Below, piece by piece: positions 56,543 through 64,000 of a stretch of DNA of 64,000 bases (the stretch's first letter is position 1; each line of letters begins with the position of its first letter). The notes under the pieces are model-generated. The model did not search any database. It had not been told where the DNA came from and saw only the letters and a list, made by a program, of their open reading frames with translations. Origin of the DNA: Puccinellia tenuiflora (lineage: Eukaryota > Streptophyta > Magnoliopsida > Poales > Poaceae). The stretch spans positions 1,078,512 to 1,142,511 of the forward strand of contig QRDG01000529.1 in NCBI GenBank assembly GCA_012064385.1, written 5' to 3'. The translations under genes were made by a program, and so were the position numbers.

Positions 56543-59500
56543 TCCTCCCCCCCTTGAAAAGGCGTCGACCTCGACGCGTCAAGGTCTTCTCCAGCATATG
56601 GCGTCAAATCAGCAACATTGAAAGTATTACTGACACCAAACTCAGTTGTAGGAAGATCTATCTTGTATGCATTATCATTTATCTTGGCAAGAACCTTGAA
56701 TGGACCATCACCCCGCGGCATCAACTTGGACTTGCGCTGAACAGGAAATCTGTCTTTACGAAAGTGCACCCAAACCATGTCGCCGGGCTGAAAGATCACC
56801 TCCTTTCTCTTCTTGTTGACACGAGCTGCATTGTACTTGCCTTTCTTCTCAATTGCCTCTTTTGTCTTCTCATGTATCTTCCTCACAAAATCTGCACGCT
56901 TCGATGCCTCCATGTTGACTCTCTCATGTAATGGAAGCGGCAGCAAATCAAGCGGAGTAATGGGTTTGAAACCATACACCACCTCAAACGGACACAGTTG
57001 TGTGGTAGAATGTACCGCCCTGTTATATGCAAACTCCACATGCGGCAAACAATCTTCCCACTCACGCAAGTTCTTCTTGATCATGGCTCGCAGCAACGTT
57101 GATAGTGTGCGATTCACCACCTCCGTTTGTCCATCAGTTTGGGGATGACAAGTGGTACTGAACAGCAGCTTTGTTCCCAGCTTGCCCCAAAGTGTCTTCC
57201 AAAAGTAACTCATGAACTTGACATCTCGATCAGAAACAATCGTCTTGGGTACTCCATGTAAGCGCACGATGTCCCTGAAAAACAGATTAGCAATATGCGA
57301 CGCATCGTCGCTTTTGTGGCAGGCAATAAAGTGTCACATCTTAGAAAAACGATCCACTACCACAAAAATAGAATCATGTCCTCTCCTAGTTCTAGGCAAT
57401 CCTAACACAAAATCCATGCTTATGTCCTCCCATGGAGTTGTAGGTGCAGGAAGAGGAGTATACAAACCATGAGGCTTCAGCTTGGACTTTGCCTTGTTGC
57501 AAGTGATGCAACGCTTAACAAACCTGTCCACATCCCGCCTCATCCTTGGCCAATAAAAGTGATCAGCCAACATCAGTAACGTCTTCTCACGTCCAAAGTG
57601 TCCCATCAAACCGCCACCATGAGATTCCTGCAACAACAGCAAACGCACGGACGATTCTGGCACACATAATTTGTTAGCTCTAAACAAGTATCCATCATGC
57701 ATATGGTATTTTTCCCAAGCTTTCACAGCAGAACACTTAGCAAAAGGCATGGAAAAATCAGTATCATTTGCATATAAATCACGCAAACTCTCTAAACCAG
57801 GAACTTGAACATCCAAATGTGTCAAAAGCATGCTTTTCCTAGAGAGTGCATCAGCAACCACGTTTTCTTTGCCTTTCTTATACTTAATAATGTATGGGAA
57901 GGATTCAATGAACTCAACCCATTTAGCATGACGTTTATTCAAGTTAGATTGGCACTTCAAATACTTCAAAGCTTCATGATCAGAATGTATGATAAATTCT
58001 TTTGGCCACAAATAATGTTGCCAAACCTCAAGAACACGAACAAGTGCATACAATTCTTTATCATAAACAGGATAGTTCAATTGGGCACCATTTAATTTCT
58101 CCGAAAAATATGCAATTGGTTTTCCCTCTTGCATCAACACACCTCCTATTCCAATACCACTAGCATCACATTCAATATCAAATTGCTTATTGAAATCAGG
58201 AAGCATAAGCAAAGGTGCAGAAATTAAACGACGTTTCAGCTCATCAAAAGCGACATCTTGGGCTGCGCCCCACACAAACTCAACACCTTTTTTAGTTAAA
58301 TCATTCAAAGGTGCAGCAATAGAACTGAAGTCTTTCACAAAACGTCTATAAAAACCAGCAAGACCAAGAAAGCTTCTTATTTGACTAATAGTCATGGGAA
58401 TAGGCCAATTTTTAATTGATTCAATTTTAGATTCATCAACCTCAACACCATCCTTAGAAACAACAAAACCCAGAAATATGACCTTATCCTTGCAAAAAGT
58501 GCATTTAGCAAGATTACCATATAGCTTATTATCACGCAACACTTGCAAAACTTGTCTAATATGATCAGTATGCTCAGATTCATTGCAGCTATAAATCAAA
58601 ATATCATCAAAATAAACTACCACAAATTTACCAATGAAATGCCTCAAAACATGATTCATCAATCTCATGAAAGTACTAGGTGCATTAGTTAACCCAAAAG
58701 GCATCACTAACCACTCATATAAACCGAATTTTGTTTTAAAGGCAGTTTTCCATTCATCTCCTTCTTTCATTCTAATTTGATGATAACCACTACGCAAATC
58801 AATTTTAGAGAAAATAACAGCACCACTTAATTCGTCTAACATGTCATCCAAACGAGGAATGGGGTGTCTATAACGAATAGTGATGTTATTTATCGCTCTA
58901 CAATCTACGCACATGCGCCACGTACCATCTTTCTTAGGAACCAAAATAACAGGAACAGCACAAGGACTTAAGCTCACACGAATATACCCTTTGTCGAGAA
59001 GCTCTTGAACTTGTCGCTGTATCTCCTTTGTCTCCTCCGGGTTGGTCCTATAGGGAGCTCGGTTTGGAAGTGTTGCTCCGGGAATCAAGTCAATTTGATG
59101 TTCAATACCCCGCAATGGAGGCAAACCAGCGGGCACTTCCTCTGGAAAAACATCACCAAAATCCTGCAAGACATTAGAAACACCAATAGAGAGAGGGGTC
59201 ATGTCATTAGAAACAAGAATTTCCCCCTTGCACACAAGCACAAGAGGTACTAGAGTGGGATCCTCACGAAACTCTCTCAAATCAGATTTGGTGGCTAACA
59301 TTACTATTTTGTTCTCTCCCTCACTTTTCTTTTTACCACTCAAATTTGGCTTGTGGCTCTCGCTCACCGAAGGTGGAGTCTCTCGCCTAGCTAATCTCTC
59401 ACGCTCAGCCTCACGGTTAACTTCCACTTTTTGGCGAGATTCATTTACTATCTCTTGAGGTGTCATTGGCCGCAACATCACCTCCTTGCCATGCCAATTG

Positions 59501-61320
59501 AGTTGATAGGTATTTGTTCTCCCATTGTGGCGCACATCTCTATCAAACTGCCAAGGACGTCCCAACAACAAGTGACACACGGTCATTGGAACCACGTCGA
59601 ACTCCACGGTGTCCTTGTAAGGCCCAATCTGAAACTCAACTTGTACCATGTGATTAACCTTCATCTCCCCACTTTCACTTAGCCACTGAATAAAATATGG
59701 ATGGGGATGTGGCAAGTATTTCAGATTCAGTTTTTGACAGAGCTCTTTACTAGCTAAATTGCGGCAGCTTCCACCATCAATGATTACCTTGCAAGAACGT
59801 CCATTGCCAACTGCAGCCCTTGTTTGAAACAAATTGCATCGCTGCTCCGAAGAACTAGGGGCCACACTTAGCACCTTAGGCGTGCACACAATAGATGGTA
59901 AACGCTCGGCATCCGCATAATACAACTCATCTTCTAGTTCCTCCTCAAACTCAGCATTAGGATCCACCTCATCACCACTCTCATACTCACCGGTCTCCTC
60001 ATTGATCAACATGACCTTCTTGTTGGGACACTCACGCTTGAAGTGACCCTTGCCTCCACACGTATGACAATTCATATCACGTGTACGAGCTGTAGAATTG
60101 GAAGAGCCAGTAGCACTTGCAGCAGGTTGTGGTGATTGCTTGGCATTAGGAGCAACTGAAACCGACTTGGAAGGAGCAGCACCACGAAAACTAGAAACAG
60201 GACTAGGCGGCACCACACTAGGTGTTGCTCGTGATGACACATTACCTCGCCCATAGGAAGAACGCGGCACATATTTGGCATCTTCGGCCAACTGTAACTC
60301 AGCTTCACGTGCTTGATGTAACAAATCTTGCACATCGCCATATTGATGATGACGTACAATTCTCTTGATGTTAAAGCTCAAACCTGAAAGGAAACGCTGC
60401 ATAGTTTGTTCAGGTTCTTCTCGCACTTTAGCACGCTGCATGATCAACTCCATCTCCTTATAGTACTCATCAACGGACTTGGCACCTTGCTTCAAATTCT
60501 GCAACTTATCATACAACGAACGGATGTAATTGCGAGGAACAAAACGATGACGCATCTCCGCCTTCATCTCTCGCCAAGACAAAATAGGTACATCATTTGC
60601 TTCACGCCTAGCACTCACAAGACCGTCCCACCATAGCAAAGCATAGCCATCGAACTCAGAAGATGCAAGCTTGATCTTTCTATCCTCAGTGTAGTCATGC
60701 AAACGCCATAATTGTTCCATCTTCAACTCCCAGTTAATATATTCGTCCACATCAACGGAACCTTCAAACTTGGGAATTGTGAATTTGGGCTTACCAACGC
60801 TATCATCATCACGGTTGGCTGCATGACCAAGATTGTCGCCGAGCATACGGCGCGCACCAAGAGGCGCAAAACCACGACCAGGAGGTATAGCACCACCTCG
60901 GCCACCTCCACGTCCACCATTAGCATGTGGTTGTGGCTGTTGTTGCCGTTGCAACCTCTCACGACGAGCAGCTGCTTGCTCATCATCCTCCTCAGCATCA
61001 AAATCAACACCGTGATCACCATGAACACTTGCATCATCTACAGGTTGCTCATTTCGCTGCGTCAACACTTGCACGGCACGGTTCAATGCACCAATAGAAT
61101 TCTGAATTGCTGTCAAGGCAGCTGCAGACTCAGTTGCCGTTTGTAGTACATTGTCAACCTTTATATCTGTAGCAGTCAAATCAGCTTGTAACCTGTCACA
61201 TTGAGCGGTGAACTGACGTGTCAGGTGACCTCGAAGAGCTTCATATTCAGCCCAACAAACAGGAGCGTTGCCGTCCTTTTTTTGCGTCACAACACCATCA
61301 TCCTCATCTCCTGAAGACAT
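56134..61320 (-). pseudogene. C: gag-pol polyprotein extending into the 3' LTR, one TGA
   Basis: ATG at 61320 (MSSGDEDDGVVTQKKD); a single frame of 1729 codons to 56134 with one TGA at 57334-57336 (Ser TCA in E6). Order: Gag coiled-coil region, Gly/Arg-rich linker (GGRGGGRGGAIPPG), capsid (YALLWWDGL, RFVPRNYIRSLYDKL), zinc knuckle CHTCGGKGHFKREC (about 60030-60070), protease DGGSCRNLASKELC (about 59770), RT VYFDDILIYS (about 58600), RNase H ECDASGIGIGG (about 58170), integrase HHCC (57500-57610), core FVLGLPRTRRGHDS, SDRDVKF, QTEVVNR, GDGPFKVL, PFQGGEDDEDIPS over the purine tract (seven G), RIGPMTRARAKLL. Nearly functional; other copies could complement it. Confidence 0.95.
56543..56560 (-). 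promoter_or_regulatory. C polypurine tract (plus-strand primer)
   Basis: Sense CTTTTCAAGGGGGGGAGGA directly before the LTR; seven G keep integrase in frame with the LTR tail. Known role in the class: RNase H-resistant primer for second-strand DNA. Confidence 0.8.
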
Positions 61321-62374
61321 GATTAGTGCACACAAGGGTATATAGAAATATGTATGTGGAAAACTCTCAACTCACTCAAACCAAAAGAAATTGTGGATCT
61401 TACCGTTCCAAAGTGAATAGTATAGCTTACCACTTGTATGGACAGAACGTGCACGGATGGGGTGAAGCGAATATTATGGGTCTCAAAGTGTTACACAACA
61501 AAACCAGGGTATTATAGTGGAGCTTGGTAAGGAAACCTAACTACACCAAAAGGCAAACCCTAGTGCTGGTCGTATAACACACTGGAAACGCACACGGTGG
61601 AGATAAACGGGGCAAAGTGACTATGAACAAGAGTGTCACAAAGCACTAGAAAGACACTAGCAAGTAGCTCAGATTAATAGGCACACGATTGCTCAAGGAC
61701 TATCAGTGTCACAAACGATACAGAAACTTGCACTTTTATCTTTTTTTTTTTTTTTTTGACTATTTATGACCAACAACTTTGAAAAGCAACAAGACACACG
61801 TCCAAGAGCAGCCTGTGAGCACAAAACGTAGCTAGTCTTATATGGGTAAGCTCCTATCACGTGCTGTAGAAAGGCTGTGTCTAAGTTTTTCACCGAAAAG
61901 TCCGGTTTTTGCCGAAACTGAAACTTCAAAGGCCAAAAACTCGATGTTCCCGGACGAATTTGAGGATTCCGAGACCGCCGAAAAGGCGTAAACAGGCGAA
62001 GCCAGTTTGGTTGGATAGAACTTTTCGATACGAGCGTTTTGAGTGGTCGCACGTTGAAAACGGAGTTCGTATGCAAAAGTTATGGCCGTTTTACCAAAAC
62101 TGTCAAAACCGGTGTCGCGGCAGAGAAAAACCACCAAAACCGTGCCGCGGCAGGACGCACGGCAGGATTCCGATTGCAATTCGACTCGGCAACGAAACAA
62201 GATACGCAAAAGGAAAACGACCAGCAACTAGAACTTGACCTAATGATGCAATCTAAGGCTATGGCGAAAACTAACCCTAATATTTTTGGCTTTTTCTGGA
62301 TAGGACGAAAAACAGTAAATCTACGGGGATTTGTGGATGCTCACCGAGGAAACTCTGGAAATCTGATACCAAGA
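61321..62374 (-). other. C leader and primer site
   Basis: Primer site TGGTATCAGA at 62362-62371, three bases from the LTR. T-run at 61740-61758; TGCCGCGGCA motifs near 62115-62165. No conserved ORF. Confidence 0.85.
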
Positions 62375-63468
62375 TGATAAGGGGTGGCCCGATCTTCTCT
62401 GTGAGCGGTGGTAGATGGTTGATGATGGTAGATAACTTGCGAGATTCCGACGAACTCTCCGGCTGCTCCCCTGTTGCCAATGCAACAGCTCTTCAACCCA
62501 ATGGATATTCGCGACGCCTCACACCGATGCAACGTAGCCGCCGGCCACGAAGCGGTTTCTGCGATCTACTAATTCCCAATGGAACAACAGATCACACTCT
62601 AACTTTGGTAGCAAGAACCTCCAGATCGAAACAAAGTGGAGGGGTTGTATTCCTGATCGCAACAAAGAGGAACACGGCAAAAGATGAATGCTTGTAGCAA
62701 TCCAATCTAGGGTTTAATCAAAACGTGGTCTAACCCCTCCACTACAGCCGCCCCTATCCTTATATAGGAGGCCAAACCGAACTACATGGAAAACCTAACT
62801 TGGTTCTGACTCGAACGGATACAAACCGACCCAAAAGTGGGTTCGGCCCAAAATCTGGCGCGCAGGCCGGGTCCAGGCCGGGCTTAGGCCGGGTCTAGGC
62901 CGGGCTGGGATTTGCATGCCACGCAAACCAGCCTGGCCGGGCGGAGGCCGGGCTGAGGCCGGCCGCTTCGGGTGCATGGCCGGCCTAGGCCGGGCTAAGG
63001 CCGGGCTGAGGCCGGCCGCTTCGGGCACATGGCCGGCCTAGGCCGGGCTAGGGCCGGCCTTCCTGCGTCTTGGAGGCCGGGTGCTTCGGGTGGCTGGCCG
63101 GCCTGGCCGGGCTGAGGCCGGCCTCAGGCCGGGCTGCCTGGTTTTCCTCGTCTTCCTTTCTTGCGCCTTCCTCCCGCTCCTCCCTCGCGCCATAGGTGAC
63201 GTTGTACTCCATTCCTTGCCGCTCCTCTGGTACTCCTCCAATGTTTGTGTTATCAACAACCCTAATCATACACAAGTGCATAGACTTAGGCAGTATAAAG
63301 TTCTCGTTATCACAAACATCATATTCAATTAAGAGTGAGTTCACCTGTTGTCCAAGTAGCTTGGCACGAGCTCTTGTCATCGGTCCAATCCTCACCTCAT
63401 TGGGCTTGTCTTGAGCAGCAACATCATCGATAGAAGAAAATGGTAAAGGACTAGGGATGTCCTCATCA
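62375..63468 (-). repeat. C 5' LTR
   Basis: 1094 bp, 22 bp longer than the 3' LTR because of one extra GGCCGGCCTCAGGCC-type unit near 63112-63134. GGCCGG array about 62865-63142. Confidence 0.93.
62758..62768 (-). promoter_or_regulatory. TATA box of C 5' LTR
   Basis: CCTATATAAGG in sense, upstream of the expected RNA start. This is the promoter that would drive C. Confidence 0.6.
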
Positions 63469-63687
63469 TCTTCTCCTCCAATGCTTGTGTTATCAACAAA
63501 CCTGATCATACATAAATGCATAGACTTAGGCAGTATAAAGTTCTCATCAACATAAACATCAGATTCAATTAAGAGTGAGTTCACCTTTTGCTCAAGTAGC
63601 TTGGCTCGAGCTCTTGTTATTGGTCCAATCCTCACTTCATTAGATTTATCTTGTGCAGCAACATCATCATCAGGAAAAGATGGTAAA
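63469..63687 (-). repeat. D 5' LTR, right piece
   Basis: Starts with the TCTTC duplication and continues the D LTR (CTCCTCCAATGCTTGTG), encoding part of the GPITRARAKLLEQ tail. Stops at GGTAAA about 22 bp short of its TGATGAGGACATCCC end, where an A LTR begins. Confidence 0.88.
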
Positions 63688-64000
63688 TGATGTAGGGCTA
63701 GGCCCGATCTTCACGGATTTGAGTGGAAAAGGGGATGAACACGAAGAACACGGAGGGGTAGCGAGGGAGATTCGTGGGCAAAAACACAAGGATAACTAGC
63801 AAATCCTGCTGAGAACTCCACCCAACAACAAACCCTCAAAAAGGTAGCCTTTGGATCGAAGAATCAAAGCCAAACTTACTCTTGTTGAAACCGATTGCTC
63901 TTACCGGCCGGTCCACCGATCCAATAGAATCACCGCAATGAAAGATTGGTTTGCACTACTAGAGACACCGCAGTGAAAGAGTAGCAACAACAAGATCTAC
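63688..64000 (-). repeat. Family A LTR, running off the window
   Basis: TGATGTAGGGCTAGGCCC end and the following 300 bp match other A LTRs. Inserted in the D LTR; GTAAA (63683-63687) would be the target duplication. Confidence 0.85.

Larger units (their letters stand above)
55471..63468 (-). mobile_element. C: complete family B (CRM-like) retrotransposon
   Basis: 7998 bp: 3' LTR 55471-56542, purine tract, gag-pol, leader, primer site, 5' LTR 62375-63468. Exact duplication TCTTC at 55466-55470 and 63469-63473. Inserted in the D LTR, which is rejoined perfectly across it. The LTRs look almost identical apart from one 22-bp array unit. Only defect seen: a TGA in integrase. Confidence 0.95.

Noticed and set aside
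61740..61758. Poly-T tract as the tail of an inserted retrogene or SINE
   Set aside because: T/A-rich runs occur at similar places in other B leaders and no flanking duplication or promoter boxes are seen.

Overview
The window is plant nuclear DNA made almost entirely of nested Ty3/gypsy LTR retrotransposons. I see no host gene, tRNA, rRNA or CRISPR array. Evidence seen in the sequence: gag zinc knuckles (CHTCGGKGHF, CYKCGGQGHK), a protease DGGS motif, reverse transcriptase YFDD, RNase H, a Zn-binding DDE integrase, initiator tRNA-Met primer sites (TGGTATCAGA) and purine tracts abutting LTRs that end TGAT...ATCA. The integrase reads on through the polypurine tract into the 3' LTR, where a GPMTRARxK-type motif is encoded. 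This resembles the CRM (centromeric) chromovirus lineage, so a monocot, probably grass, pericentromeric or centromeric region is my inference; the species is not determinable here.

Two autonomous families recur. Family A has LTRs of about 0.95-1.06 kb (TGATGTAGCCCC...CCCTACATCA), a His-rich Gag and CYKCGGQGHK. Family B (CRM-like) has LTRs of about 0.86-1.1 kb (TGATGAGGACATCCC...CCTTATCA) and CHTCGGKGHF. Three non-autonomous relatives are also present: V (A-like LTR and leader, coiled-coil ORF), F (B-like ends, Gag-protease ORF only) and G (B-like LTR, long ORF of unknown function).

Layout, left to right: E1 (A, minus, 1-4014); E2 (B, minus, 4015-5815); E3 (B LTR and leader, plus, 5816-7113); V (plus, 7114-8557, resuming 33233-33977 and 36966-38167); Z (composite A element, minus, 8558-33227, with 5-bp duplication GAAGG at its ends). 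Inside Z lie E6 (B, 12280-20672, itself holding a probable solo LTR at 14748-17128), an A pol fragment (20673-23989) and an A gag-pol with 3' LTR (23990-30743). Then come F (33978-36965, inside V), G (38168-40560), E9 (B, plus, 40561-42786) fused to E10 (A pol and 3' LTR, plus, 42787-46879, with an assembly gap 46000-46246), a 74-bp B-type filler, E11 (A leader and gag, plus, 46954-48964) fused head-to-head to E12 (A, minus, 48965-52187), D (B gag and leader, minus, 52188-54906, with its LTR split), C (complete B element, 55471-63468, duplication TCTTC) and the start of another A LTR at 63688.

The left end can be read as a seven-level nest: E1 > E2 > E3 > V > Z > E6 > solo LTR. C looks youngest: its LTRs differ by a 22-bp array unit and, as far as I compared by eye, very few substitutions, and its gag-pol is spoiled by one stop codon. 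Most other copies are broken by nonsense codons, frameshifts, deletions or illegitimate junctions.

The most unusual structures are the symmetric LTR-416 bp-LTR ends of Z, the G-run of the polypurine tract acting as a frame switch for the LTR-encoded integrase tail, the three non-autonomous elements with their own ORFs, and GGCCGG arrays shared by otherwise distinct LTR families.
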